DNA of 64,000 nt, from contig NZ_JAQLFJ010000009.1 in assembly GCF_028206795.1 (NCBI RefSeq), forward strand, positions 42,876 to 106,875. The letters run 5' to 3'. A program made the translations under genes and the position numbers. Under the pieces are notes generated by a model. That model was not told where the DNA came from. It saw only the letters and a program-made list of their open reading frames with translations, and did not search any database. Positions 16,516 to 25,613 of this stretch are shown one piece after another; within the stretch, counting starts at the first letter, position 1, and each line of letters starts with the position of its first letter. This DNA is from Collinsella aerofaciens. GTDB lineage: Bacteria > Actinomycetota > Coriobacteriia > Coriobacteriales > Coriobacteriaceae.

Positions 16516-16547
16516 AAAAAGAGCGCCCCGCTGCGCAGGACGCTCTT
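16516..16547 (-). terminator. Terminator after rpsO
   Basis: Stem AAGAGCG/CGCTCTT with a GC-rich loop and a run of five T on the minus strand, 16 bp beyond the rpsO stop codon. Partial read-through would supply pnp. Confidence 0.8.
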
Positions 16548-16562
16548 AGCATGTACAAATCC

Positions 16563-16841
16563 TTACTGGATGTTGTCGCGGATGCCCAGAGCCTTGATGA
16601 GCTCACGGTACTCGACGATGTCGTTCTTCTTGATGTAGGAGAGAAGACGACGACGACGGCCGACGAGCATGAGCAGGCCACGACGGGTGTGGAAGTCCTT
16701 CTGGTGGGACTTCATGTGCTCGGTCAGCTCCTTGATGCGCTCGGACAGGATGGCGACCTGAACCTTGGGGTTGCCGGTGTCGACCGGGGTGTTACCGAAC
16801 TGGGCAGTCAGCTCAGCCTTGCGCTCTTTGGAAACAGTCAT
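16563..16841 (-). CDS. rpsO: 30S ribosomal protein S15
   Basis: Primary 16S rRNA-binding protein of the small-subunit platform. The 92-residue product contains the S15 signature from LTEHMKSHQKDFHTRRGLL to GRRRRLLSYI. The frame is open 32 codons upstream, but the ATG at 16841, with AAAGGTG before it, gives the normal length and N-terminus (MTVSKER). It is the first gene before pnp. A 16 bp palindrome, GTCGCCCGCGGGCGAC, lies in its leader at 16862-16877 and may have a role in translational feedback. Confidence 0.97.
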   Translation of the reverse strand: MTVSKERKAELTAQFGNTPVDTGNPKVQVAILSERIKELTEHMKSHQKDFHTRRGLLMLVGRRRRLLSYIKKNDIVEYRELIKALGIRDNIQ

Positions 16842-16946
16842 TGTTTCACCTTTCGTTTCTTGTCGCCCGCGGGCGACACTATTCGCCTCGGACTGGGAAG
16901 CCGTCGGTGGAGCGAGCATCCAAGGTCGAGGTACCAACAGGTCGGT

Positions 16947-16955
16947 ATGTTACCA
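16947..16955 (-). promoter_or_regulatory. rpsO extended -10 element
   Basis: On the minus strand TGGTAACAT gives an extended -10 (TGn plus TAACAT) about 106 bp upstream of the rpsO ATG. No good -35 is visible, which extended -10 promoters tolerate. Confidence 0.4.
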
Positions 16956-16979
16956 CAAGCAGACCGCCCATGCGCATCA

Positions 16980-17729
16980 TCACCGACCCAACATGAATTC
17001 CATCGCACGGAGGCGCTGGTCGGTGTGCGTCGCAGCCCACACATGCGAAAGCCCGAGCAAGAACGCCGCCGTATGCGGGTCGATTCGCTCGACCATGAGT
17101 GCATCGAAGGTCATGGACATGAGGGCGCGCAGCCACTCGACCTCACCGGTCGAAACCAGCTCGGCACCCGGAACGCTCGACGCGCACGAACCGCACATGA
17201 GCCCGCCCGCCTGGGGCGAAAAGTACGACAGCATGGGGTCTCCGCACAGCACGCAGGCCGAAAAATCGGGTCGATAGCCCACGTGCGACAGAAGTTTAAA
17301 GACAAAGGCCGCCACGAGCAGGTCCATATGTGCCGAGTCGAGCCCACAGCCGACAAGCGTGAGCGCCCGCTGCGTGATGGCAAAGGTAAACGGGTCCTCG
17401 GCGTCCTCGAATGAGCACACGCGCGCGACCTCGGCAATCGCGCTTGCGGCGCAGGTCGTCTCGTAATCGGGCGCGGCGCCAACCGGCGCTTCCAAAAGCT
17501 CGGCCTGAGAAACAACGTCGAGCGAGCGTCCATGTGCGAGCAGCATATCGACGGTACAGAATAATTCGCAGCGCGCCGCCAAGCGCCCACCGGGTTTGCG
17601 GGCCCCCTTTGCCACGGCACGAACCTGACGACCCCGCTCGTCAAGCATCGTCAGAATCAGATCGGTCTCTTTGAGCTTGGTCTTGTCGAGCACGAGCACC
17701 TTCGTGCGATATGTCCGGGAGCCTGCCAT
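16980..17729 (-). CDS. recO: DNA repair protein RecO
   Basis: RecO helps RecF and RecR load RecA on SSB-coated single strands and anneals strands. N-terminal OB fold (about 5-80, with VLVLDKTKLKETDLILTML), then a helical region with a zinc site formed by CVLCG and CGSC (about 160-185). Length is 249 residues. It is the last gene of the long lepA-to-recO operon, 15 bp after era, an order common in Gram-positive bacteria. The ATG at 17729 is kept; a weak AAGGA lies further upstream than usual. Confidence 0.94.
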   Translation of the reverse strand: MAGSRTYRTKVLVLDKTKLKETDLILTMLDERGRQVRAVAKGARKPGGRLAARCELFCTVDMLLAHGRSLDVVSQAELLEAPVGAAPDYETTCAASAIAEVARVCSFEDAEDPFTFAITQRALTLVGCGLDSAHMDLLVAAFVFKLLSHVGYRPDFSACVLCGDPMLSYFSPQAGGLMCGSCASSVPGAELVSTGEVEWLRALMSMTFDALMVERIDPHTAAFLLGLSHVWAATHTDQRLRAMEFMLGR

Positions 17730-17744
17730 GCGCGCTGCGCGTCC

Positions 17745-18812
17745 TTAGTCCTCGGCGTTGTAGCCAAAGCGGCGAATCTGGGCCTCGTCGTCACGCCAGC
17801 CGGCCTTGACCTTCACGTCCAGCTCCAAAAAGACCTGCGTGCCAAAAATGCGCTCAAGATCGCGACGGGCGTCGATACCGATATGCTTGATCATCTCGCC
17901 GCCCTTGCCGATGATGATGCCCTTTTGGCCCTCGCGCTCGACGTAAATAGTGGCGTGCACGCGCAGCACCTTCTTGGTCTGCTCGAGCGCGTCGCAGATT
18001 ACGCCAACGGAGTGAGGGATCTCATCACGGGTGCGGCGCAAGACCTTCTCGCGCACAAACTCGGCAACGAGCGTCTCGTCAGAAGCGTCGGTACCCATGT
18101 CCTCGGGGAACCAACGCGGGCCCTCGGGCAAAAAGTGCGCAACGGTCTCGATAAAGGCATCGACGTTGAAGTTCTTGACCGACGACGTCACGATCTCGTC
18201 GTCAAAGTCCATAAGCTCGTGGGCTGCCTTAAGCTGCTCCATGACCTGTGCGGGGTCGGCCTCATCGGCCTTGGTGAGCACCAGGACCTTCTTGGAACGG
18301 GCATTCTTGACACGCTCGGCAACCCAGGCGTCTCCCCTGCCGATCGGTTTGGTGGCATCAATCAAAAACGCGACAACATCGACATCGTTCAGCTCGAACA
18401 GCGCGCTCTTGTTCAGCTCGGACCCTAGACCGTCCTTGGGCTTGTGGATACCCGGGGTATCGACAAAGACCAGCTGGTAGCCGGGGCGGTTGACGACGGC
18501 GCGCATGCGGCGGCGGGTCGTCTGGGCCACCGGCGAGGTGATGGCGACCTTTTTGCCATAGCAGGCGTTGAGCAGCGTTGACTTACCGGCGTTGGGGCGG
18601 CCGACCAAGGCCACGAAGCCACTGCGGAAACCGGGCTCAACGTCGCCAAAGCCCGCGAGGCTGTCGTCCTCATCGCACAGGGCGTCGAGCTCCTCGTCGC
18701 TCATGCCCTCAAACGGGTCGAACTCCTCGACTTCCTCATAGGCCTCGGTCGCCTTAGCATCCGGGGACTCGTCGTCCAAAATCTCATCGGTAGACTGCAT
18801 ATTGTCGGACAT
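17745..18812 (-). CDS. era: GTPase Era
   Basis: GTPase that binds the 3' end of 16S rRNA and helps 30S assembly. G motifs: GRPNAGKST (71-79), the TTRRR switch region, DTPG and TKAD; a C-terminal KH domain carries the RNA-binding GKGGEMIKHIG. The 355-residue protein has an acidic N-terminal extension of about 60 residues that is absent from E. coli Era. AAGGGA precedes the ATG at 18812, which supports the long form. It lies between dgkA and recO, 12-15 bp from each. Confidence 0.96.
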   Translation of the reverse strand: MSDNMQSTDEILDDESPDAKATEAYEEVEEFDPFEGMSDEELDALCDEDDSLAGFGDVEPGFRSGFVALVGRPNAGKSTLLNACYGKKVAITSPVAQTTRRRMRAVVNRPGYQLVFVDTPGIHKPKDGLGSELNKSALFELNDVDVVAFLIDATKPIGRGDAWVAERVKNARSKKVLVLTKADEADPAQVMEQLKAAHELMDFDDEIVTSSVKNFNVDAFIETVAHFLPEGPRWFPEDMGTDASDETLVAEFVREKVLRRTRDEIPHSVGVICDALEQTKKVLRVHATIYVEREGQKGIIIGKGGEMIKHIGIDARRDLERIFGTQVFLELDVKVKAGWRDDEAQIRRFGYNAED

Positions 18813-18824
18813 GGGAATCCCTTT

Positions 18825-19202
18825 CTAAATAAAGCCGAGCGCGTGGGCAAATACCAGCACGCCCACAATCGCGGCGGTGATGGAAAGAACGTATACAGAG
18901 GCGGCGGCGATGTCCTTGGCGCGTTTTGCCAGCGGATGGAGCTCCTGGGTCGCCAGATCGACAATGGCCTCCATGGCGGTATTGCACAGCTCGCCGTGAA
19001 TCACCAGGCCGCAGCAGATGATAATCGTGGCCCACTCGGCAATGTCGAGCCCCACGATGCAGCCGGCAATGACGGTGCACACGCCCGCCACGAGCATGAC
19101 CTTAATGTTGCGCTCGGTCTTGACGGCGGTGACGAAGCCCTCCATGGCGTAGGAGAACGACTTTAAAAAGGACGGATGGTCCTTGTTCGATCCGGGAATC
19201 AT
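18825..19202 (-). CDS. dgkA: Diacylglycerol/undecaprenol kinase
   Basis: Small membrane kinase of the DgkA family. In Gram-positive bacteria this group mainly phosphorylates undecaprenol and so recycles the wall lipid carrier. 125 residues with three hydrophobic helices and the family motifs ERNIKV, GELCNTAMEAIVDL and AKDIAAASV, which contain the metal- and ATP-binding glutamates. AGGAG lies seven bases before the ATG. It sits between ybeY and era as in many firmicutes. Confidence 0.93.
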   Translation of the reverse strand: MIPGSNKDHPSFLKSFSYAMEGFVTAVKTERNIKVMLVAGVCTVIAGCIVGLDIAEWATIIICCGLVIHGELCNTAMEAIVDLATQELHPLAKRAKDIAAASVYVLSITAAIVGVLVFAHALGFI

Positions 19203-19211
19203 AAACGGCTC

Positions 19212-19721
19212 CTAGTCGTGGGCATGATTGGTGATGGGGCCGACGTGAACCAGTTTGGGATCCTCGCCGCGCTCGAGCGCCAGATCGCGCAGGATAGCGT
19301 CCTCGCGGGCCTCCATAACCTCGGCCTCGTCGTCCTCGATGTGGTCATAGCCCAGCAGGTGCAGCATGCCGTGAACGAGCATCAGACGGCACTCGTCAGC
19401 GGGGCTATTGCCAAAACCGGGGGCCTGACGGGCAATAACCTGCGGGGCCAAGATGATATCGCCGAGCTCGAGCGCCTCATCGGCGGGAATGTCATCGTCA
19501 AAGGCCGAATCGCACTCAAACGAGAGCACATCGGTGGTGCGGTCGATACCGCGCCACTCGTGGTTGAGCTCGTGCATCTCGTCCTCGTCGACATACGAAA
19601 GGGAAATCTCGACTTCACGCTCAACGCCCTCGGCGGCAAGCACGACCTCGCAGATGTGCTCCACCTCCTGAGCATCGAGCAGCGTATCGAGCTCGGCATC
19701 GTTGCTGATCAATACACTCAA
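19212..19721 (-). CDS. ybeY: Endoribonuclease YbeY
   Basis: Metal-dependent RNase required for 16S rRNA 3'-end maturation and ribosome quality control. The zinc site H-x3-H-x5-H is HGMLHLLGYDH at about residues 115-125 of 169. The start is TTG at 19721: AAAGGAG lies five bases upstream, and the TTGA overlaps the phoH stop by four bases, indicating coupling. Confidence 0.95.
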   Translation of the reverse strand: MSVLISNDAELDTLLDAQEVEHICEVVLAAEGVEREVEISLSYVDEDEMHELNHEWRGIDRTTDVLSFECDSAFDDDIPADEALELGDIILAPQVIARQAPGFGNSPADECRLMLVHGMLHLLGYDHIEDDEAEVMEAREDAILRDLALERGEDPKLVHVGPITNHAHD

Positions 19722-20704
19722 CGGGACTCCTTTCGGTCGCGTGAGCGTTGCTCACGCACGTCATCATAAGCATCATATGCCTCAACGATACAACCCACTA
19801 GGGCATGACGCACCACGTCGGCACGCTCGAGGTGAGAAAATGCCACATCGTCGACACGGCCCAAAATCTTCTCGACATCCGCCAAGCCACCACGACGACC
19901 CACCAGGTCGCGCTGGCTGAGGTCGCCGGTAATCACGAACTTGGAGTTGAATCCAAGGCGTGTCAGGAACATCTTCATCTGCTCGGGCGTGGTATTTTGC
20001 GCCTCGTCGAGCACCACGAAAGCATCGCTCAGCGTACGACCGCGCATGTAGGCGAGCGGGGCGATCTCGATCACGCCGCGCTCCATAAGCTCATCGGTGC
20101 GCTCACGATCCATCATGTCAAAAAGGGCATCGTAGAGCGGGCGCATGTACGGATCGATCTTTTCCTCGAGGGTGCCGGGCAAAAAGCCCAGGTTCTCCCC
20201 TGCTTCGACAACCGGACGCGTCAAGATCAAACGGCCCACCTCATGGCGCTTGAGCGCGGCAACGGCGAGCGCCATGGCCAGATAGGTCTTACCGGTACCG
20301 GCAGGACCCAAGCCAAAGGTGATGGTATGCGAGCGAATGGCATCCACATAGCGCTTTTGCCCAAGCGTCTTGGGACGAATGACGCGACCGCGATACGAAA
20401 GCAGCACGTCATCGCGAAGCGATGTGGCCTCATGCTCGCCGTCGCGCAAGACGGCCAGGCAACGCGAGACATCGTCGGCAGACAGGGTACGACCGGCCGC
20501 CGCCTCGCGAAAAGCATGTTCGAAAAAGCGAGCCACGAGCTCGACCTCGTCCGGGTCGCCGCTCACGGAGATCCTATCGCCACGGGCGACCACGTGAGCG
20601 CGAACCAAGCTCTCGAGCGCACGAAGGACGCCGTCGCCGGCGCCCAAAACACGCGAGGGATCAACTCCCTCGGGAACGGTAAGTCTAATCTTCGAGGCTT
20701 CCAT
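19718..20704 (-). CDS. phoH: PhoH-family ATPase
   Basis: Predicted ATP-binding, RNA-associated protein. Walker A GPAGTGKT (about residue 140) and Walker B VVLDEAQNTT (about 240) frame the domain; the N-terminal 110 residues resemble a KH-like fold. The frame is open 35 codons upstream of 20704, but the ATG there has GGGAGG directly before it, giving 328 residues, the usual PhoH length. It overlaps mtaB by 20 bases and ybeY by 4. PhoH is thought to act with YbeY in RNA metabolism; the substrate is not established. Confidence 0.93.
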   Translation of the reverse strand: MEASKIRLTVPEGVDPSRVLGAGDGVLRALESLVRAHVVARGDRISVSGDPDEVELVARFFEHAFREAAAGRTLSADDVSRCLAVLRDGEHEATSLRDDVLLSYRGRVIRPKTLGQKRYVDAIRSHTITFGLGPAGTGKTYLAMALAVAALKRHEVGRLILTRPVVEAGENLGFLPGTLEEKIDPYMRPLYDALFDMMDRERTDELMERGVIEIAPLAYMRGRTLSDAFVVLDEAQNTTPEQMKMFLTRLGFNSKFVITGDLSQRDLVGRRGGLADVEKILGRVDDVAFSHLERADVVRHALVGCIVEAYDAYDDVREQRSRDRKESR

Positions 20705-21977
20705 GGACCTCCCTGCGCGCATGGACCAAGCCGGAATCATCGACTCCGATGATAGCAACATCGAGCAGGCACGGGGCTGTAAGTCCACAGGTATCGTCAA
20801 GACGGGCATGATGGAACGAACCGAGCGTCAGGTTGTCACCATACTCGAGCACGGCGCGCTCAACGGTGCCCACGCGACGACGAGCGTCGGCGATAGCGAG
20901 CTCCTGCGCCGCGTCTCGCATACGGCGGCTGCGCTCGGCCATAACCTCGGGCGGCACCTGGTCGGGCATGTCGGCAGCAAGGGTACCGGGACGCTTACTG
21001 TAGCGGAACACGTGCATACGCGAGAACCCCACGCGGCGGCACAGCGCCAGCGACTCCTCGAACTCCTCGTCCGTCTCACCAGGAAAACCGACGATGACGT
21101 CGCACGAAAGAGACGCCTGCGGCAGGATGGCGCGAATCATGCGCACCGTGTCCTCAAAGGCCTCGGCACTATAGGGACGACCCATGCGATGCAGCGTCGC
21201 CGTACAGCCGGACTGTACGGGCAGGTGCAAAAACGGGGCAATACGCTGCGGATAGCGCGCCATAACCTTAAGCAGGCGCTCAGAGATATCCATGGGTTCG
21301 ACCGAGGAAATGCGCACATGCGCAATAGTCGTGCGCTCCATGATGGCCTCGAGCAGCTCATCGATTTCGACATGCTCGTCGGTCGCGCTCTTGCCATCGT
21401 AGGCACCCAGGTTCACACCGGTCAGCACCACCTCGGGCACGCCGGCCTCCTGGGCCTCGCGAACTTGCTCAAGCACGGACTCGACGGGCACGGAACGCTC
21501 GGGACCGCGGGCCTTCCACACGATGCAATAGGTGCAACGGTGGTTGCAGCCATCCTGGATCTTCACACCCAGACGCGAGCGACCCAGAGCGTCGACCACA
21601 TCGCTGTCGCTGCAGGCGGCCACACTATCGGATTCGACACCCAGCACATCGCAGACACGTTCGGCGACATCGATCTTAGACGGCTCGGCAATCACGCGAT
21701 CCGAAAGCTCCAACAGCTCCTCGGGATGCAAATTGACCACGCATCCGGTCACGACTACATAGGGCTCATTTGGATGGGCCAGCGCATGACGGACGGCCTT
21801 ACGGGTCTTGGCCTCGGCCTCGCCCGTAACGGCACAGGTGTTAATGACGATCAGGTCGGCATCCTGGGGCTCCACCATAGCAAAACCCAGGCGCATAAGA
21901 TCGGCAGTGATACGGTCAGACTCAACCCGGTTGACACGGCAGCCGAGGTTGACGACGGAAATATGGGGTGCGAGCAC
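20685..21977 (-). CDS. mtaB: tRNA t6A37 methylthiotransferase MtaB
   Basis: Radical-SAM enzyme that converts t6A37 of ANN-decoding tRNAs to ms2t6A. Signatures are the N-terminal LGCRVN and NTCAVTGEAEAKTRKAVR, the radical-SAM CNHRCTYC (about residue 147), and a short C-terminal TRAM-like region. Length is 430 residues. LGCRVN plus the TGEAE motif separates MtaB from RimO and MiaB. The start is GTG at 21977, with AAGGAG five bases upstream. It follows dnaJ by 9 bp. Confidence 0.93.
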   Translation of the reverse strand: MLAPHISVVNLGCRVNRVESDRITADLMRLGFAMVEPQDADLIVINTCAVTGEAEAKTRKAVRHALAHPNEPYVVVTGCVVNLHPEELLELSDRVIAEPSKIDVAERVCDVLGVESDSVAACSDSDVVDALGRSRLGVKIQDGCNHRCTYCIVWKARGPERSVPVESVLEQVREAQEAGVPEVVLTGVNLGAYDGKSATDEHVEIDELLEAIMERTTIAHVRISSVEPMDISERLLKVMARYPQRIAPFLHLPVQSGCTATLHRMGRPYSAEAFEDTVRMIRAILPQASLSCDVIVGFPGETDEEFEESLALCRRVGFSRMHVFRYSKRPGTLAADMPDQVPPEVMAERSRRMRDAAQELAIADARRRVGTVERAVLEYGDNLTLGSFHHARLDDTCGLTAPCLLDVAIIGVDDSGLVHARREVHGSLED

Positions 21978-21986
21978 GCGGGCTCC

Positions 21987-23135
21987 TTAATCGAGGATAT
22001 CGTCGAGGGCACTCTTGATACGGTCGGTCACCGACTTCTTACCGGAAGCGACGTCATCGCCCATCTCGTCGGCAAAAGCACGGAGCAGCTCGCGCTGCTT
22101 ATTGGAAAGATTGGTGGGAACGACCACGCGCAGTTGCACGATCAAGCGGCCACGCGAACCGCCACCGCCAATGCGCGGCATGCCGTAATTATTGACGCTC
22201 ACGGTGTCGCCGTACTGGGCGCCGGCGGGGACGCACACCTTAACGACCTCGTCGGGCATAATGCCCTCGACATCGATCTCGCAGCCGAGCGCAGCCTGCG
22301 CAATCGAGATATCGCTCACCAGGTACAGGTCGTCACCGTTGCGCTTAAAGCGCTCATGGTCGGCAACGCGCACGTTGACAATCAAGTCGCCCGAAGGCTC
22401 GCCGCGAAGACCGGCCTCGCCAAAGCCGCTCACACGCAGCTGTCGACCGGTCGAAACGCCGGCGGGAATATCGATGTCAATCTTTTCATGCGAAGGCGTG
22501 CGGCCCTGACCATCGCAGGTCTCGCAGGGATGGTCGATAACCGTGCCCTCGCCATGGCAGTCGGGGCAAGGCGAGGAAGACTGAACCTGGCCCAAAAACG
22601 ATCGCTGAACCGTCGTGACATAGCCCGTGCCGTGGCAGCGGCCGCACTGCTTTTCCTGTGCGCCCTCTGCCCTACCGGTGCCATTGCAGTCCTCGCAAGG
22701 AGCAAAGCGGTCATAGCTGATTGTCTTTTTGCAGCCGAGCGCCGCCTCCTCGAGCGTCACCGAAAGCGAGATGGCCATGTCACGACCGCGACGACGCTCG
22801 CGACGGCTGCGGGCGCCACCGCCGGCACCGCCGCCAAAAAACGACGAGAACAAGTCGTCCATGCCCATACCACCAAAGATATCGTTGATATCGACGTAGC
22901 CCGAACCACCAGGGCCGTCGGCAGTGCCGTAACGGTCGTAGTTAGCACGCTTCTGCTCATCGGAAAGAACGGAATAGGCCTCGTTGAGCTCCTTGAACTT
23001 GGCCTCGGCCTCGGGGTCGTCCGAAACGTCCGGGTGTACGGTACGGGCCTTCTTTAGAAACGCGCGCTTAATCGTCCGCGCGTCGGCATCCTTGTCGACG
23101 CCAAGTACCTCGTAGTAATCCCTATTTTCCGACAC
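21987..23135 (-). CDS. dnaJ: Chaperone DnaJ
   Basis: Hsp40 co-chaperone of DnaK. J domain with HPD (about residue 35), a Gly-rich linker with DIFGGMG, four CxxCxGxG zinc modules, then both C-terminal substrate-binding domains. The frame is open 22 codons further, but GTG at 23135 has AAGGAT seven bases upstream and gives the usual N-terminus; length is then 382 residues. It follows the membrane-tailed DnaJ paralogue by 81 bp. dnaK and grpE are not in the window, and no CIRCE element is seen. Confidence 0.95.
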   Translation of the reverse strand: MSENRDYYEVLGVDKDADARTIKRAFLKKARTVHPDVSDDPEAEAKFKELNEAYSVLSDEQKRANYDRYGTADGPGGSGYVDINDIFGGMGMDDLFSSFFGGGAGGGARSRRERRRGRDMAISLSVTLEEAALGCKKTISYDRFAPCEDCNGTGRAEGAQEKQCGRCHGTGYVTTVQRSFLGQVQSSSPCPDCHGEGTVIDHPCETCDGQGRTPSHEKIDIDIPAGVSTGRQLRVSGFGEAGLRGEPSGDLIVNVRVADHERFKRNGDDLYLVSDISIAQAALGCEIDVEGIMPDEVVKVCVPAGAQYGDTVSVNNYGMPRIGGGGSRGRLIVQLRVVVPTNLSNKQRELLRAFADEMGDDVASGKKSVTDRIKSALDDILD

Positions 23136-23216
23136 GACCGAATCCTTCCGACTTTCATTATTGTCACAGTGCGTCCTATACCCAAGCTGGGCCAACCGCA
23201 AACAGAGGGTTTGATG

Positions 23217-24320
23217 TTATTGCATTCCGTAAGGCGAAAGCATGGCCCGTTGCGAGCAGCTCGCGAACCAAACCGACACGAGCGCGAACATGAAGCCATT
23301 GGCAAAACCGTTGGCAAACTGCATCGCACCGCGCTTCCACCACAGCAGGCTGCGATGAAGCACGCCGTCCGAAAGCACCATGAACAGGCCCATGGTAAAC
23401 GGAATAAAGCACATCACAGCAAAGGCCGAGAACACGCCCGAGATGGCCGAGAGTACCAAAAACGGCGCCACGATGCCCATCAGGTAAAAACCGGTACGAG
23501 CTTTGCCTTCCAAGCGCTCGGACTCGACATGGGCACGGCCGACTAGATCACCGCCAGCGGCACCGTTAGTGCCGGCGTGACCCATGCCGCTAATGCGGAC
23601 CTCGTCGCCATCGTGCGTGCCGGCAGGAAACTCAATCGTCTGCTCGGAGGTTACGCGAGTACGACCGCTGCCACCGCAATCGGGGCAGGGGTCGGCCACG
23701 ACCTTACCGGAACCGCCGCACTCGGGGCAGACCGACTGGAACGTGCCCGCACCAAACAGGAAGGACAAGTCGACGTCGATGTGCCCGCGGCCACCGCAGC
23801 TCGGGCAGGTATGGGCATGCTCGGAGGAGACAGAACCCGAGCCGCCGCAGTGACCACAGGTATCGAAGCGCGTATAGCGGACGGTCTTGCGGGCACCGTC
23901 CTTGGCCTCCTTGGCGTCCAGTTTGATATCGACGACCACGTTGGCGCCGTTCTCGGGATTGTAGGCAGCCTGGCCGCGACGCTGCTGGCCCCAGGCACCG
24001 CCAAAAGGAAAGCCGCCCTCAAAGGGATTGCCATAGCCCGTGTTGCCGGCATAGCCGCCACCATAGGGCGAAGCCGTAGGGGCACCGGCAAAGGGATTGC
24101 CAGAACGCATGGCATCGTAGCGCGCACGTTTTTGCTCATCCGAAAGCACGGCGTAGGCCTCGGAAACCTCTTTAAACTTTTCCTCGGCATCCGGCTCTTT
24201 GTTGACGTCCGGATGGAGCTTACGGGCCTTTTGCTGGAAGGCCTTTTGAATATCACGCGAGGTGGCGTCCTTGGAGACACCTAGAATCTCGTAGTAATCT
24301 TTTTCGTTCATCGTCGCCAT
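23217..24320 (-). CDS. DnaJ-like protein with membrane-embedded C-terminus
   Basis: J domain (residues 6-70, HPD at 36-38), Gly/Phe-rich linker, four zinc modules ([32 protein letters not shown]; about 145-215), then a short remnant of the substrate-binding domain that ends near residue 270. Instead of the second C-terminal and dimerisation domain there are about three hydrophobic helices (from 276 to the end at 367). AGGAGG lies nine bases before the ATG at 24320. It should tether a J domain with its zinc finger to the membrane and recruit DnaK there; this is inference. It occupies the place between hemW and dnaJ where many Gram-positive bacteria carry hrcA. Confidence 0.88.
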   Translation of the reverse strand: MATMNEKDYYEILGVSKDATSRDIQKAFQQKARKLHPDVNKEPDAEEKFKEVSEAYAVLSDEQKRARYDAMRSGNPFAGAPTASPYGGGYAGNTGYGNPFEGGFPFGGAWGQQRRGQAAYNPENGANVVVDIKLDAKEAKDGARKTVRYTRFDTCGHCGGSGSVSSEHAHTCPSCGGRGHIDVDLSFLFGAGTFQSVCPECGGSGKVVADPCPDCGGSGRTRVTSEQTIEFPAGTHDGDEVRISGMGHAGTNGAAGGDLVGRAHVESERLEGKARTGFYLMGIVAPFLVLSAISGVFSAFAVMCFIPFTMGLFMVLSDGVLHRSLLWWKRGAMQFANGFANGFMFALVSVWFASCSQRAMLSPYGMQ

Positions 24321-24378
24321 GCGCGGCAACCTCCTGCTCACAGCAGCGTATATATTCCGGTAATTCTACCCGAGCGGC

Positions 24379-25611
24379 CTAAGCTAGATCCCAAAACAGC
24401 TCGAACAGAACATTTCCATCGAGCCAGCCCAGGTGTGTCGGTGCTAAACGAGCTCGAACATGGCCCGCGACGACATCTGCCGAAGTAAAGGGTCCCTCAT
24501 GGACCCCGAGCGTCTCGGGCACCCAAGTGGCAAGACCCAATTCGAGCGCGCGATCACAAGCGGCTGTCAGCTCATCGGCCGGGATGACACGAGCCGCGCG
24601 AACCAACAGGTCGGACGCAATACCGCGCGTCATGCGACAAGCGAGCATCAGGTCTTCGGCCGCAGCCTCTCGCTGCGACAGGTATTCGGCCTCAAACGAC
24701 GTCGCGTCATCGTCGCGCTGAACCAAACGCACACGGTACGCGTCGCCTCGAGCAGACACGCCGGGGAACAAACCTGCAAGACGGTCGAAATCCCCAGTAT
24801 CAAGCATACCGGCGGCAGAACGGCCCAGGCCCAGGTAGCCCCGTCCGGTCCAGTAGGCAATGTTATGGGCGCACTCATGGCCGTCGAGCGCGTAGCTCGC
24901 CACCTCATACGGATGGTAGCCGGCCGCACCCAGGCGCTCACGCGCCGCGTCCATGCACGAAGCCTGAAAATCCTCATCGGGCTCGAGCGACTCGTCACGG
25001 CACGCCATGCGGTAAAGGGGCGTCCCCTCCTCGAGCGTGAGCGGGTAGACCGACACATGATGAGGCGCCGCCGCCAACACGCCATCGAGCGTGCTCCGCC
25101 AGTTTGCGGCCGTCTGCCCGGGAAGGCCGCACATCAGGTCGCACGACACATCGAGGCCAGCGTCCTTCACCGTCGCGATAGCCGCAAGTGCGCGATTAGC
25201 ATCGTGAATGCGGCCAATAGCAGCCAGCTCGGTATTGTCGAGGGTTTGCACGCCCAGAGAGATGCGCGTGACACCCGCCTCGGCAAGCGCGGTGGCGAGC
25301 TCAGCGGTCAGGGACTCAGGATTGGCTTCGCAAGTAAATTCAAAGGGTTTGCACCACATGGAGATACGCCGGGCAAGTTCCACCAGGCGCTCCCCTGCCA
25401 GCGATGGCGTGCCGCCGCCAGTATAGACCGTGCAGACCTGCGCAAGCGCCCCGGCGTCGCCAAAGGAATCGAGGCGCGCATACAACTGCTCAAAATAGGA
25501 ATCGAGCGCGGCATCCAAATCACACGAAGCAAAGCTGCGCGAGTCGAAGTCGCAGTAGCGGCACTTTTGGGCACAGAACGGCACGTGCACGTACAGCGCG
25601 GTAACGGCCAC
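24379..25611 (-). CDS. hemW: Radical-SAM heme chaperone HemW
   Basis: HemW-type protein related to HemN but with the chaperone-type motif C-x3-C-x2-C (CAQKCRYC) near residue 13, followed by TVYTGGGTPSLA and a C-terminal HemN domain. These proteins bind heme and a 4Fe-4S cluster and are not coproporphyrinogen oxidases. Length is 410 residues. GTG start at 25611 with GGAGG seven bases before it. The lepA-dusB-hemW order is a variant of the common lepA-hemW arrangement. Confidence 0.92.
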   Translation of the reverse strand: MAVTALYVHVPFCAQKCRYCDFDSRSFASCDLDAALDSYFEQLYARLDSFGDAGALAQVCTVYTGGGTPSLAGERLVELARRISMWCKPFEFTCEANPESLTAELATALAEAGVTRISLGVQTLDNTELAAIGRIHDANRALAAIATVKDAGLDVSCDLMCGLPGQTAANWRSTLDGVLAAAPHHVSVYPLTLEEGTPLYRMACRDESLEPDEDFQASCMDAARERLGAAGYHPYEVASYALDGHECAHNIAYWTGRGYLGLGRSAAGMLDTGDFDRLAGLFPGVSARGDAYRVRLVQRDDDATSFEAEYLSQREAAAEDLMLACRMTRGIASDLLVRAARVIPADELTAACDRALELGLATWVPETLGVHEGPFTSADVVAGHVRARLAPTHLGWLDGNVLFELFWDLA

Positions 25612-25613
25612 CC

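Noticed and set aside
23136..24378. CIRCE heat-shock operator near the dnaJ genes
   Set aside because: No TTAGCACTC-N9-GAGTGCTAA or close variant seen upstream of either dnaJ.
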